This document shows, one piece after another, positions 47,747 to 57,265 of a DNA stretch of 64,000 nt. Below the pieces are notes generated by a model that saw only the letters and a list, made by a program, of their open reading frames with translations, was not told where the DNA came from and ran no database searches. Numbering within the stretch: the first letter of the stretch is position 1; the number at the start of each line of letters is the position of its first letter. The DNA lies in assembly GCF_900187985.1 (NCBI RefSeq), contig NZ_FZOA01000002.1, positions 127,805-191,804 on the forward strand, written 5' to 3'. The stretch is from Methylobacillus rhizosphaerae (GTDB lineage: Bacteria; Pseudomonadota; Gammaproteobacteria; Burkholderiales; Methylophilaceae). The position numbers and the translations under genes were made by a program.

Positions 47747-50317
47747 ATGGATCAGTTCGCAAAAGAAACCCTCCCTATCAGCCTCGAAGACGAAATGCGT
47801 CGCTCTTACCTTGATTATGCGATGAGCGTGATCGTGGGGCGTGCTTTGCCGGATGTGCGTGATGGCCTTAAACCTGTGCATCGCCGTGTACTTTTCGCGA
47901 TGCATGAGCTTAATAACGACTGGAACAGACCTTACAAAAAGTCTGCACGTATTGTGGGTGATGTGATCGGTAAGTATCACCCGCATGGTGACACTGCGGT
48001 ATACGATACCATCGTGCGGATGGCGCAGAGTTTTTCATTGCGTTATATGCTGGTAGATGGCCAGGGTAATTTTGGCTCGGTGGATGGTGATAACGCTGCT
48101 GCGATGCGGTATACCGAAATTCGCATGGCACGTATTGCCCATGAATTGCTGGCTGATATCGACAAGGAAACAGTTGATTTTGGCCCTAACTATGACGGTT
48201 CTGAACATGAGCCGCTCATCATGCCGGCACGTATTCCCAATCTGCTGATCAATGGTAGCTCAGGGATTGCGGTAGGTATGGCAACCAATATTCCGCCCCA
48301 CAATCTCAATGAAGTCATCGCCGGTTGTCTTGCCTTGCTCAAGAATCCGAAAATCACGATTGATGAATTGATTGAGATCATTCCCGCACCTGATTTCCCA
48401 ACGGCAGGCATCATCTATGGCACTGTGGGAGTCAAAGAGGGTTATCGTACCGGCCGTGGTCGCGTTGTAATGCGCGGACGTACTCATTTTGAAGATCTGG
48501 AAAAGGGTAATCGTCAATCGATCATCATTGATGAGTTGCCATACCAGGTGAACAAGAAGTCCCTGATCGAGAAAATTGCCGAGCTGGTTAACGAGAAAAA
48601 GATTGAAGGCATTTCCGACCTACGGGACGAGTCCGACAAGTCCGGCATGCGTGTTGTCATTGAGCTCAAGCGTGGCGAAGTGCCGGAAGTGGTACTGAAC
48701 AATCTCTACAAGCAGACACAACTGCAAGACACATTCGGCATGAATATGGTGGCCTTGCTGGATGGCCAGCCACGACTGTTGAATCTCAAACAGATGCTGG
48801 AGGCTTTCCTGCGTCATCGCCGTGAGGTGGTGACGCGTCGTACTGTGTTTGAATTACGCAAGGCACGTGAGCGTGGTCATGTCCTGGAAGGTCTGGCAGT
48901 TGCTCTGGCCAACGTGGATGAGATGATTGCCTTGATCAAGGCTGCTCCCACACCGCCGGAGGCCAAGCGCGAGCTGATGGTACGCACCTGGAACTCGCCA
49001 GTTGTTGAAGAAATGCTCAAGCGTGCGGCAATGGAAGCTTCGCGCCCTGAAGGATTGTCGGTTGATTTTGGTCTGACGCCAGATGGGTACCGTCTTTCCG
49101 ATGTGCAGGCACAGGAAATCCTGCAGATGCGCCTGCAACGCTTGACTGGTCTTGAGCAGGATAAAATTGTCAATGAATACAAGGAGATCATGGATGTTAT
49201 TGCTGATCTTCTTGATATCCTGGCTCGAGCAGAGCGTGTCACGCAAATCATTGTGGAAGAGTTGGTAGCTATTCTGAATCAGTTTGGTGATGAGCGTCGC
49301 AGCGAAATTGTGCACAATGCTCAGGATCTTTCCCTGGAAGACCTGATTACACCTCAGGATGTGGTGGTAACCTTGTCTCATACCGGCTATGTCAAGTCAC
49401 AGCCACTGGAGGAGTATCGCGCGCAACGCCGTGGTGGCCGTGGCAAGCAGGCAACTGCTACCAAGGAAGATGATTTTATCGACAAGATGTTTGTGGCGAA
49501 TACCCATGATTACATCCTCTGTTTCTCCAGTCGTGGCCGCGTATACTGGCTCAAGGTTTATGAAGTACCACAAGGCAGTCGCGTCAGCCGTGGCAAGCCG
49601 ATCGTCAACCTGTTCCCGTTGGAGGAGGGCGAGAAGATCAATGCCATCCTGCCAGTCAAGGAGTTTGACGAAAATCACTATGTCTTCATGGCGACCTCCA
49701 AGGGTACCGTCAAGAAGACCGCATTGACCGAGTTCTCCAATCCGCGCCGTTCTGGCATCATCGCCCTGAATCTGGACGATGGCGATTACCTGATTGGTGC
49801 TGAAGTTACCAACGGCGTGAATGACATTGTCCTGGTATCTAACGGTGGTAAAGCTGTCTGGTTCGACGAGGAAGATGTACGTGCCATGGGACGTGCTGCA
49901 CGAGGTGTGCGTGGGATGAAACTGCAGGCCAAGCAGCAGGTAATTTCTCTCCTGATTGCCGAGGACGACAAGCAGACCGTGCTGGTGGCTACAGAAAATG
50001 GTTACGGCAAGCGTACTGTGCTGGCTGACTTCCGCCATTCCGGCCGTGGTACCCAGGGTGTGAAGGCGATCGCGACCAGCGAACGTAACGGTGTGGTTGT
50101 GGCTGCCCGTCTGGTCAATGATGATGACGAGATCATGCTGATTACCACTGGCGGCGTGCTGATCCGCACACGTGTGAAGGAAATTCGTGAACTTGGACGG
50201 GCGACTCAAGGTGTCACACTGATCAATCTGGGTGAGGGTGAAAAACTTTCCGGCCTGGAAAAAGTGGTGGAAACCGATGACGAGAACGACAGCAGCGATA
50301 ACGAGACGGTGGTTTAA
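47747..50317 (+). CDS. gyrA: DNA gyrase subunit A
   Basis: An 856-residue type IIA topoisomerase subunit (E. coli: 875), introducing negative supercoils with GyrB. Catalytic Tyr122 is in MRYTEIRM. The quinolone region reads [11 protein letters not shown], so position 83 is Thr and 87 is Asp. The GyrA-box QRRGGRGKQ is near residue 560, at the start of the C-terminal DNA-wrapping propeller. The C-terminal tail is acidic. serC follows 21 bp later. Confidence 0.97.
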   Translation: MDQFAKETLPISLEDEMRRSYLDYAMSVIVGRALPDVRDGLKPVHRRVLFAMHELNNDWNRPYKKSARIVGDVIGKYHPHGDTAVYDTIVRMAQSFSLRYMLVDGQGNFGSVDGDNAAAMRYTEIRMARIAHELLADIDKETVDFGPNYDGSEHEPLIMPARIPNLLINGSSGIAVGMATNIPPHNLNEVIAGCLALLKNPKITIDELIEIIPAPDFPTAGIIYGTVGVKEGYRTGRGRVVMRGRTHFEDLEKGNRQSIIIDELPYQVNKKSLIEKIAELVNEKKIEGISDLRDESDKSGMRVVIELKRGEVPEVVLNNLYKQTQLQDTFGMNMVALLDGQPRLLNLKQMLEAFLRHRREVVTRRTVFELRKARERGHVLEGLAVALANVDEMIALIKAAPTPPEAKRELMVRTWNSPVVEEMLKRAAMEASRPEGLSVDFGLTPDGYRLSDVQAQEILQMRLQRLTGLEQDKIVNEYKEIMDVIADLLDILARAERVTQIIVEELVAILNQFGDERRSEIVHNAQDLSLEDLITPQDVVVTLSHTGYVKSQPLEEYRAQRRGGRGKQATATKEDDFIDKMFVANTHDYILCFSSRGRVYWLKVYEVPQGSRVSRGKPIVNLFPLEEGEKINAILPVKEFDENHYVFMATSKGTVKKTALTEFSNPRRSGIIALNLDDGDYLIGAEVTNGVNDIVLVSNGGKAVWFDEEDVRAMGRAARGVRGMKLQAKQQVISLLIAEDDKQTVLVATENGYGKRTVLADFRHSGRGTQGVKAIATSERNGVVVAARLVNDDDEIMLITTGGVLIRTRVKEIRELGRATQGVTLINLGEGEKLSGLEKVVETDDENDSSDNETVV

Positions 50318-50338
50318 ACGAAATTCCGAACTGAGTAT

Positions 50339-51421
50339 ATGACGCAAATCTATAATTTCTCTGCAGGCCCTGCAGTCCTGCCCAAGGAAGTATTGCAACA
50401 GGCGGCGAGCGAGATGCTTGACTGGCACGCTTCAGGCATGTCAGTGATGGAAATGAGCCATCGTGGCAAGGAATTCATCAGTATTGCCAGTGAGGCAGAG
50501 GCTGATTTACGTGAACTCATGCATATTCCTGCTAATTACAAGGTATTGTTTTTACAGGGCGGGGCACATGCACAGTTTTCCATGATCCCGATGAACCTCT
50601 TGCGTGGCAAGGATACGGCGGATTACCTGGATACGGGTATCTGGGCCAAGAAGGCCATTGAAGAGGCGGCCAGGTATTGCAGGGTCAACGTGGTAGCATC
50701 CGGCGCAGAGCAGCAATACCGGCAGGTGCCTCAGCAGTCACAATGGAAATTGAACCCGGATGCAGCTTATGTGCATTACACTTCCAATGAGACGATTGGC
50801 GGGCTGGAAATGTTCTGGACGCCGCAAGTCGGGAGTGTGCCTCTGGTTGTGGATATGTCCTCTCATATCCTTTCCCGTCCGGTGGATGTGACGCAATATG
50901 GCCTGATTTATGCTGGCGCACAGAAAAATATCGGTCCGGCAGGACTGACCATTGTCATCGTGCGTGAAGACCTGATCGGACAGACCATCTCTGGCACGCC
51001 GACCATGTTTGATTACAAAGTTCATGCTGACAATGATTCAATGTACAACACCCCACCGACATACGGCATTTACATGGCAGGACTGGTATTCAAGTGGCTC
51101 AAGGCCCGGGGTGGCCTGGCTGCGATCGAGAAGGTCAATATTGAGAAATCGGCATTGCTGTACGATTATATCGACAGCACGGATTTCTATAATTCGCCGA
51201 TTGCCCTGGAAAACCGTTCGCGCATGAATATTCCGTTCACTATCAAGGATAGCGCACTGGATACAGAGTTCCTCAAGCAGGCGCAGGCACAAGGCTTGTT
51301 GCAGCTCAAGGGACATCGTCTGCTGGGTGGCATGCGGGCTTCCATCTACAATGCTATGCCATTGGCCGGTGTACAGGCACTGGTTGCCTTCATGCAGGAT
51401 TTTGAGCGTGTCCACGGATAA
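50339..51421 (+). CDS. serC: Phosphoserine aminotransferase
   Basis: A 360-residue PLP aminotransferase for serine and pyridoxine synthesis. PLP lysine Lys196 is in YAGAQKNIGPAG; N-terminal FSAGPAVLP is the family start. The gene follows gyrA and precedes pheA with a 12-bp gap, the conserved proteobacterial order. Confidence 0.97.
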   Translation: MTQIYNFSAGPAVLPKEVLQQAASEMLDWHASGMSVMEMSHRGKEFISIASEAEADLRELMHIPANYKVLFLQGGAHAQFSMIPMNLLRGKDTADYLDTGIWAKKAIEEAARYCRVNVVASGAEQQYRQVPQQSQWKLNPDAAYVHYTSNETIGGLEMFWTPQVGSVPLVVDMSSHILSRPVDVTQYGLIYAGAQKNIGPAGLTIVIVREDLIGQTISGTPTMFDYKVHADNDSMYNTPPTYGIYMAGLVFKWLKARGGLAAIEKVNIEKSALLYDYIDSTDFYNSPIALENRSRMNIPFTIKDSALDTEFLKQAQAQGLLQLKGHRLLGGMRASIYNAMPLAGVQALVAFMQDFERVHG

Positions 51422-51433
51422 GCAGGGAACGGC

Positions 51434-52501
51434 ATGAGCGATATATTGAAACAGTGTCGGGATCAGATTGATGCGATTGATGAGCAGCTCCTGAGCTTGG
51501 TCAATGCACGTGCAGCGCTGGCACGCGAGATTGGTGAACTCAAGGGCGAGGGGCCGATATACCGGCCTGAGCGTGAAGCACAGGTGTTGCGCCGCTTACT
51601 GGAACAAAATAAGGGTCCTTTGTCTGAAGAGGCTGTGACTGCTATTTTTCGCAGTGTCATGTCCAATTGCCGGGCACTGGAGCGCGAGCTTTCTGTTGCT
51701 TATCTCGGCCCCCAAGGTACGTTCAGCGAAGAGGCTGCCAACAAGCAGTTTGGTGGCCTGAGTGCCCCCAAACCCTGTATTTCCATTGATGAAGTATTCC
51801 GCATGGTGGAATCCGGCAATGCAGATTACGCAGTTGTGCCGGTGGAGAACTCCACTGAGGGGGCAGTAGGGCGTACGCTGGACTTGCTGACGACCACCAG
51901 CCTGCATATCTGTGGTGAAATCACCTTGCCAATCCATCACTGCCTGTTACGGCAGAAGGATGCAACAGGTGAAATCAGGCGTATTTACTCTCATGCCCAA
52001 TCCCTGGGGCAATGTCATGAGTGGCTGAACCTTAACCTTGGTGGAATTGAGCGCGTCAGCACCGGTAGCAATGCCCAGGCTGCAGAGCTCGCGGCACGTG
52101 ATCCGTTTGCAGTGGCCATTGCGGGCAAGCGGGCTGCTGAAATCTTTGATCTATCCATTCTGGCTGAGAATATTGAGGATGATCCCAGGAATGTGACACG
52201 TTTCCTGGTGCTTGCCCAGCATGATGTAGCACCTTCTGGCCAGGATAAAACCTCTTTGCTGCTTGCCACCAAAAATGTGCCAGGCGCCGTGTTCAACCTG
52301 CTGGCGCCGCTGGCCGAGCATGGTGTGGATATGACAGAGTTTGGCTCACGTCCTTCCAAACTTGGCATCTGGGAGTATGTATTCTTTGTGGATATCAAGG
52401 GGCATCACCAGGATCCGCATGTGGCCAAGGCATTGCATGAACTGGAACAGCGGGCATCCTTGCTCAAGATATTAGGTTCTTATCCTGTTGCTGTAATATG
52501 A
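51434..52501 (+). CDS. pheA: Bifunctional chorismate mutase/prephenate dehydratase (P-protein)
   Basis: A 355-residue fusion: AroQ-type chorismate mutase (about 1-85, DQIDAIDEQLLSLVNARA), prephenate dehydratase (about 88-265, with AYLGPQGTFSEEAA and the RNVTRFLVLA motif near 252) and a C-terminal ACT regulatory domain (about 270-350) that should sense phenylalanine (ESRP-type motif FGSRPSKLGIWEYVFF). It makes phenylpyruvate. Unlike usual, hisC does not follow directly: a GGDEF gene lies between. Confidence 0.97.
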   Translation: MSDILKQCRDQIDAIDEQLLSLVNARAALAREIGELKGEGPIYRPEREAQVLRRLLEQNKGPLSEEAVTAIFRSVMSNCRALERELSVAYLGPQGTFSEEAANKQFGGLSAPKPCISIDEVFRMVESGNADYAVVPVENSTEGAVGRTLDLLTTTSLHICGEITLPIHHCLLRQKDATGEIRRIYSHAQSLGQCHEWLNLNLGGIERVSTGSNAQAAELAARDPFAVAIAGKRAAEIFDLSILAENIEDDPRNVTRFLVLAQHDVAPSGQDKTSLLLATKNVPGAVFNLLAPLAEHGVDMTEFGSRPSKLGIWEYVFFVDIKGHHQDPHVAKALHELEQRASLLKILGSYPVAVI

Positions 52502-52614
52502 CGTGAGTAGGGCGGAAGCGCAAGCCATGATGACAGCTGTAGCATGGATATCTGTTCAACTTTACACAAATTGCGTGAATACCGAATTGTCAGGGCTGTA
52601 CTACAGAGGGATTT

Positions 52615-53775
52615 ATGTCAATTAGCCAGGACTTGTTGTGGTCTGCTTCCCTGCGGAAATGGACACTGGGCTTCGAGAGTGTTCGGCTGGAGGATCTTTA
52701 CCAGACGCATATGATGCCGGAGGTGCGTAAGCGCTCCCGGTTGGCCCTGCTGGTAGGTGTCATGATCTACCTGGTGTATGGATTACTCGACACCGTGTTT
52801 GTGACGCCTGATGCTGTCGCGCAGGTCTGGTTTATGCGTACTTCCGTGATGCTCGCATTTCTTGCGGTATTCGGCTTGTCTTTTTATCCACTGTTTGCCA
52901 GACATCATCAGTTATTCATCGCGGTAGCGGCATTATTCAGCGGCCTGGGTTTGTTGACACAGGTGGGCTATATGCCGGAAGAGGCGATCAGTTTCTACTA
53001 TACAGGCCTGGTCATCATGATTTTCTGGACCTATACCTTTTCCGGCCTGAGGTTTTTCAACTCCATGCTGGTCGGGATCATCCTGTTGCTTGCGTTCAAC
53101 GCCATGTTCCTGTTGTTGCATCCACTGCCCGCAGCGCAACTCTGGATCTATGACGTATTTATTTTGACGGCCAATCTGGTGGGTGCATTTGCATGCTATG
53201 TCGCGGAAAAACAAAGCCGCGATTTGTTCCTGCGTGAGACAGATCTGGATAACGAGCGTCACCGGCAGCAGGAGCGTGCCCTGCATGACAGGCTGACTGG
53301 ACTGCCCAATCGGGAGCTGCTGCTTGATCGGATTGAACAGGCCATATCATTTTCTGCGCGTAACAACCAGCTTTGTGCAGGCTTGTTCATTGATCTGGAC
53401 AATTTCAAGCCGATTAATGATACCCATGGTCACTTGATCGGCGATCTTGTGCTCAAGGAAGTTGCTGCTCGTTTGCGTCTGAGCGTGCGCGAGACAGATA
53501 CGCTGGCACGGTTGGGCGGAGATGAGTTCTTTGTACTGGCACGCAATATAGATAGCCATGACGCAGCCAAAGTGTTGGTCAACAAATTGCGCCTGCAGCT
53601 GCTGGCCCCGGTCATGATAGAGGGTTTGCCCCCGATCAGGGACTTGTCAGCCAGCATCGGCGTCTGCGTTTTCCCCTATAGTGATGTGAGTGCTGAAGAT
53701 GTGATCCGTCGCGCTGACCATGATATGTATGACGTCAAGCGGGAAAGCAAGGGCAAACATAATATCTATGCCTGA
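52615..53775 (+). CDS. Membrane diguanylate cyclase (GGDEF)
   Basis: A 386-residue protein with about six transmembrane helices (roughly 42-196) of MASE type, then a GGDEF domain (about 222-386). The active site GGDEF is at 301-305 with the metal Asp in FIDLDNFKPIND. The inhibitory I-site RETD (292-295) is placed exactly five residues before it, so product inhibition is expected. It should make cyclic di-GMP. It sits between pheA and hisC with 113 bp upstream, probably its own promoter, and 30 bp to hisC, so it may also drive hisC. No phosphodiesterase (EAL) domain. Confidence 0.93.
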   Translation: MSISQDLLWSASLRKWTLGFESVRLEDLYQTHMMPEVRKRSRLALLVGVMIYLVYGLLDTVFVTPDAVAQVWFMRTSVMLAFLAVFGLSFYPLFARHHQLFIAVAALFSGLGLLTQVGYMPEEAISFYYTGLVIMIFWTYTFSGLRFFNSMLVGIILLLAFNAMFLLLHPLPAAQLWIYDVFILTANLVGAFACYVAEKQSRDLFLRETDLDNERHRQQERALHDRLTGLPNRELLLDRIEQAISFSARNNQLCAGLFIDLDNFKPINDTHGHLIGDLVLKEVAARLRLSVRETDTLARLGGDEFFVLARNIDSHDAAKVLVNKLRLQLLAPVMIEGLPPIRDLSASIGVCVFPYSDVSAEDVIRRADHDMYDVKRESKGKHNIYA

Positions 53776-53805
53776 GATGGTCAGGCACATTGTTAACTAA
53801 AGGAA

Positions 53806-54921
53806 ATGACCGTGACTAGACTGTGCGATTTGGCGCCGTCCAATATCCATGCAATTGCCCCGTATCAGCCGGGAAAACCCATTACCGAGCTGGCTCGGGA
53901 AATGGGGCTGAAGCCTGAAGCCATTGTCAAGCTGGCATCCAATGAAAACCCCCTGGGCGTGAGCCCCAAGGCTTATGAAGCCATGCAGGATGCGCTGGAG
54001 GATATTGCGCGCTACCCAGATGGCAATGGGTTTGCATTGCGGGATTGTGTCTGCCGGAAATTTGGCTTGCAGCCAGCTCAGGTCGTATTCGGCAATGGCT
54101 CCAATGATGTTCTTGAACTCGCAGCAAGAGCATTTCTTGCTCCAGGGCTGGAAGCCGTCTATTCGCAGCATGCATTTGCTGTATACGCCTTGGTGACGCA
54201 GGCCACAGGTGCGGTCGGCATCAGTGTGCCAGCGCGGGATTTTGGTCATGACCTGGACGCCATGCTGGCAGCAATCACGGATAAAACGCGGATTGTATTC
54301 ATTGCCAACCCCAACAATCCAACTGGCACATTGCTGGAAAAGCAGGTATTGCACGCATTCTTGCAGGGTGTGCCGAAGACTGTCCTGGTGGTGCTGGATG
54401 AGGCGTATGACGAATACCTGTCTTCAGAGTTGAAATCCGAGGCGCTGTCCTGGCTGGAAGAGTTTGATAACCTGCTGGTTTCCAGAACGTTGTCCAAGGC
54501 CTATGGCCTGGCTGGCTTGCGCGTTGGCTTTGGCGTGGGTTCTGCGCCAGTGATAGACCTGATGAACCGGGTACGCCAGCCATTCAACGTCAATAGCGTG
54601 GCACAGGCAGCCGCGGTGGCGGCATTGGAGGACGATGAATTCGTGGAGCGTAGCCGTGCATTGAACCAGGCCGGCATGGCACAGATTACACAGGGGCTGG
54701 ATCAATTGGGGCTGGGTTATATCCCATCCTACGGTAACTTCGTGAGTTTTCATGTTCCCATGGCTGGGGATGTGTATCAGCAGCTGTTGAAAAACGGCGT
54801 GATCGTGCGGCCTGTCGCTGCTTATGAAATGCCGGATTATCTGCGGGTCAGTATCGGCTTGTATGCGGAAAATGCACGCTTTCTGGAAGTGCTTGAGTTG
54901 ATATTGAAGGCACGCTCCTGA
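53806..54921 (+). CDS. hisC: Histidinol-phosphate/aromatic aminotransferase
   Basis: A 371-residue class I/II PLP aminotransferase. PLP lysine Lys231 is in SRTLSKAYGLAG; LASNENPLG near 44-52 and ANPNNPTGT near 168-176 are family motifs. The linkage to pheA is typical of a HisC paralogue that also transaminates phenylpyruvate or 4-hydroxyphenylpyruvate, so dual histidine and aromatic use is likely (inference). Confidence 0.93.
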   Translation: MTVTRLCDLAPSNIHAIAPYQPGKPITELAREMGLKPEAIVKLASNENPLGVSPKAYEAMQDALEDIARYPDGNGFALRDCVCRKFGLQPAQVVFGNGSNDVLELAARAFLAPGLEAVYSQHAFAVYALVTQATGAVGISVPARDFGHDLDAMLAAITDKTRIVFIANPNNPTGTLLEKQVLHAFLQGVPKTVLVVLDEAYDEYLSSELKSEALSWLEEFDNLLVSRTLSKAYGLAGLRVGFGVGSAPVIDLMNRVRQPFNVNSVAQAAAVAALEDDEFVERSRALNQAGMAQITQGLDQLGLGYIPSYGNFVSFHVPMAGDVYQQLLKNGVIVRPVAAYEMPDYLRVSIGLYAENARFLEVLELILKARS

Positions 54922-54977
54922 TAACCCTTGGACCAGGCCTGGGTATGGGGTCTGATTCATTTCCAGGCTTGTGCTGA

Positions 54978-54992
54978 TTGGCTCCCAGCCAA
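54978..54992. repeat. Short hairpin after hisC
   Basis: TTGGCT/AGCCAA with a CCC loop. Not followed by T's; lies next to the palindrome at 54996-55012. Confidence 0.5.
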
Positions 54993-54995
54993 GGA

Positions 54996-55012
54996 CTCAT
55001 GATAATCATGAG
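54996..55012. promoter_or_regulatory. 17-bp perfect palindrome upstream of pqqA, operator-like
   Basis: CTCATGAT-A-ATCATGAG: 8-bp arms around a central A, with no T-tract. It sits about 60 bp upstream of the predicted pqqA -35 and 75 bp downstream of hisC, as expected for a dimeric regulator site. Confidence 0.5.
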
Positions 55013-55073
55013 ATGACTTTCGGTGTTTTTGCACTGTTTAGACAGCTAGCCTGCGTTGCACAATACTCCCACG

Positions 55074-55102
55074 TTGTTGCCAGATGGCGGCAGCGGTATA
55101 AA
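55074..55102 (+). promoter_or_regulatory. Candidate pqqA promoter
   Basis: TTGTTG (55074-55079), 17-bp spacer, TATAAA (55097-55102). Predicted start near 55109, about 20 nt before the ATG. Confidence 0.55.
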
Positions 55103-55127
55103 TCAACTTTAATTTTAGGAGAGTATT

Positions 55128-55199
55128 ATGTGGACAAAGCCAGAAGTAACTGAAATGCGTTTTGGTTTCGAAGTGACCATGTACGTTTGCAATCGCTAA
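55128..55199 (+). CDS. pqqA: PQQ precursor peptide PqqA
   Basis: A 23-residue peptide, MWTKPEVTEMRFGFEVTMYV plus CNR. PqqE links Glu15 and Tyr19 (the E-x3-Y pair), which become the PQQ skeleton. Ribosome site TAGGAG is 7 nt before the ATG. Followed by a hairpin that likely gives excess pqqA transcript over the rest of the operon. Confidence 0.95.
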   Translation: MWTKPEVTEMRFGFEVTMYVCNR

Positions 55200-55210
55200 G
55201 CGATAGTCAC

Positions 55211-55230
55211 AGCCGGGTGTATGCCCGGCT
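55211..55230 (+). terminator. Attenuating hairpin between pqqA and pqqB
   Basis: Stem AGCCGGG/CCCGGCT (55211-55217 and 55224-55230), 6-nt loop, followed by CTTCC rather than a T-tract. It is probably a partial terminator or RNA-stability element, as found in other pqq operons. Confidence 0.55.
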
Positions 55231-55267
55231 CTTCCAGCAGTAGAGTTGAGTTTGAGTAAGGGCTGAT

Positions 55268-56185
55268 ATGCATATTCATGTTTTAGGATCGGCAGCTGGT
55301 GGCGGTTTTCCGCAATGGAACTGCAACTGCCCGAATTGCGATGGCCTGCGTAAAGGTAAGATCAAGGCAAAAAAACGTACACAATCATCCATCTGCGTCA
55401 GTGCAGACGGTATCAACTGGGTATTGTTCAATACTTCCCCCGATATCCTGCAACAAATTCAGGACTTCGCTCCGCTACAGCCCGGCCGCGCCATTCGTGA
55501 TAGTGGCATTGCGGGTATTGTGCTGATCGATGCACAGATAGACCATACAACCGGCTTGCTCATGTTGCGTGAAGGACAGGTGAAGCGCGAGATTTACTGT
55601 ACGGACATGGTGTATCAGGACCTGACGACAGGTAATCCGCTGCTCAATATCCTGGGACACTACTGTGGCGTGAACCGCCATGACGTTCCAATTGATGGCA
55701 TGCAAAGTTTCAGCGTTGAGGGTGCGCCTGGCCTGCGTTTCACTGCGGTGGCACTGAAGAGCGCCGCGCCGCCATATTCCCCTCACCGCAATGATCCTCA
55801 TCCCGGCGACACCATAGGTGTGCTGATCGAGGATACCAATAATGGCAAGAAGGCATTTTATGCGCCTGGCCTGGGCGAAATCGAGCCGCACCTGCCAGCA
55901 TTGATGCAGCAGGCAGATTGCATCATGGTGGATGGTACCTTCTGGACCAATACCGAAATGATCGATATGGGCTTGATGACCAAGAAAGCGCGCGACATCG
56001 GTCATAACCCGCAATCAGGCCCGGGTGGCATGATGGAGGTGTTGGACGCATACCCTGATGCGCGCCGTGTACTGATTCATATCAATAACACCAACCCCAT
56101 CCTGCGTGAAGATTCTGCCGAGCGCGCGGAACTGGAGCGTCATGGCATTGAAGTGGCCTATGACGGCATGGACATCATTCTCTAG
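55268..56185 (+). CDS. pqqB: PQQ biosynthesis protein PqqB
   Basis: A 305-residue metallo-hydrolase-fold protein, usual length, beginning [20 protein letters not shown] and carrying the family's ligand regions ([18 protein letters not shown] near residue 88 and DGTFWTN near 225). PqqB is thought to hydroxylate or process the peptide-derived precursor before PqqC. Sits 68 bp after pqqA and 9 bp before pqqC. Confidence 0.96.
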   Translation: MHIHVLGSAAGGGFPQWNCNCPNCDGLRKGKIKAKKRTQSSICVSADGINWVLFNTSPDILQQIQDFAPLQPGRAIRDSGIAGIVLIDAQIDHTTGLLMLREGQVKREIYCTDMVYQDLTTGNPLLNILGHYCGVNRHDVPIDGMQSFSVEGAPGLRFTAVALKSAAPPYSPHRNDPHPGDTIGVLIEDTNNGKKAFYAPGLGEIEPHLPALMQQADCIMVDGTFWTNTEMIDMGLMTKKARDIGHNPQSGPGGMMEVLDAYPDARRVLIHINNTNPILREDSAERAELERHGIEVAYDGMDIIL

Positions 56186-56194
56186 GAGACGTTA

Positions 56195-56947
56195 ATGAAC
56201 GCGCCAATGACAGACCGCACCCCATGGAGCCGTGAGGAATTCGAGCAACAACTACGCGCCAAGGGCAGGGGTTATCATATCTATCATCCATTCCATGTGA
56301 TGATGTATGAGGGCAAGCTCACGCGCGAGCAATTGCAGTGCTGGGTTGCCAACCGCTTTTATTATCAGATCAGTATTCCGCAAAAAGATGCCGCCATCAT
56401 GTCCAACTGCCCGGACAAGGAAGTGCGCAAAGAGTGGATACAACGCATTATTGACCACGATGGTGACGAGAATAATGTGGGCGGCATTGAAGCCTGGATA
56501 CAGTTGGGTCAGGCCGTGGGCCTGAGTCGCGAGGATGTGACTTCACTCAAGTTCGTCGCTCCAGGTGTGCGTTTTGCCGTGGATGCCTATGTCAATTTTG
56601 CCAAGCAGCGCCCATGGCAGGAATCGGTCTGCTCGTCGCTGACCGAATTATTTGCGCCACATATCCATCAGCAGCGCATCAGTTCCTGGCCCGAGATGTA
56701 CCCCTGGATCAAGGAAGAGGGATTGATCTATTTCAAGAAACGCCTGGGTGAAGCCAGACGTGATGTCGAGCAAGGCCTCGCAGTGACGCTGGATTATTTC
56801 AGCCAGACCCGCGAATTGCAGGAAAAAGCCCTGGATATCCTGCAATTCAAGCTAGATGTATTATGGGTCATTGCCGATGCCATTATGCTCGCCTCAACCA
56901 ATATCAAGGTAGAACAACATGTCGACTATCTCAGACAACCAAGATAA
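56195..56947 (+). CDS. pqqC: Pyrroloquinoline-quinone synthase PqqC
   Basis: A 250-residue helical oxidase of the TenA/PqqC fold that performs the last ring closure and oxidation with O2 and no cofactor. Conserved [26 protein letters not shown] helices and active-site [10 protein letters not shown]-like loop are present. Its last 29 nt overlap pqqD, giving coupled translation. Confidence 0.96.
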   Translation: MNAPMTDRTPWSREEFEQQLRAKGRGYHIYHPFHVMMYEGKLTREQLQCWVANRFYYQISIPQKDAAIMSNCPDKEVRKEWIQRIIDHDGDENNVGGIEAWIQLGQAVGLSREDVTSLKFVAPGVRFAVDAYVNFAKQRPWQESVCSSLTELFAPHIHQQRISSWPEMYPWIKEEGLIYFKKRLGEARRDVEQGLAVTLDYFSQTRELQEKALDILQFKLDVLWVIADAIMLASTNIKVEQHVDYLRQPR

Positions 56948-57227
56948 CGCCAGCATCAGTACCAGCGATGTGTATGCCGTTGCGCGCCACTACCGCTTCC
57001 AGTGGGAAGAAGCGCAACAATGTTATGTGCTGCTGTTTCCTGAAGGCATGATCAAGCTTAACGGCGGGGCAGGTGAAGTCATCAGGCGCGTGGATGGCCA
57101 GCGTAGCGTGACAGATATTGTGGCCGATGTGCAGTCCGCGTTTCCTGATGTGAAGGATATTCAGGCCGATGTGATTGCCATGCTGGAACTGGCTGTGGAA
57201 AAAGCCTGGCTGGAGAAGCGCAGCTAG
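56919..57227 (+). CDS. pqqD: PqqA-binding chaperone PqqD
   Basis: A 102-residue winged-helix-like RRE (RiPP recognition) protein that carries PqqA to PqqE. Features: [42 protein letters not shown]. Starts inside pqqC and ends 38 bp before pqqE. The N-terminal 18 residues are a non-conserved Ser/Asn/Asp stretch. Confidence 0.94.
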   Translation: MSTISDNQDNASISTSDVYAVARHYRFQWEEAQQCYVLLFPEGMIKLNGGAGEVIRRVDGQRSVTDIVADVQSAFPDVKDIQADVIAMLELAVEKAWLEKRS

Positions 57228-57265
57228 CGGTTCGGGCAGGCGCATAGCGTGAAGGAGTCAATGAT

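Noticed and set aside
49397-50428. 343-codon minus-strand frame opposite gyrA
   Set aside because: Overlaps the gyrA C-terminal domain throughout; not a plausible gene.
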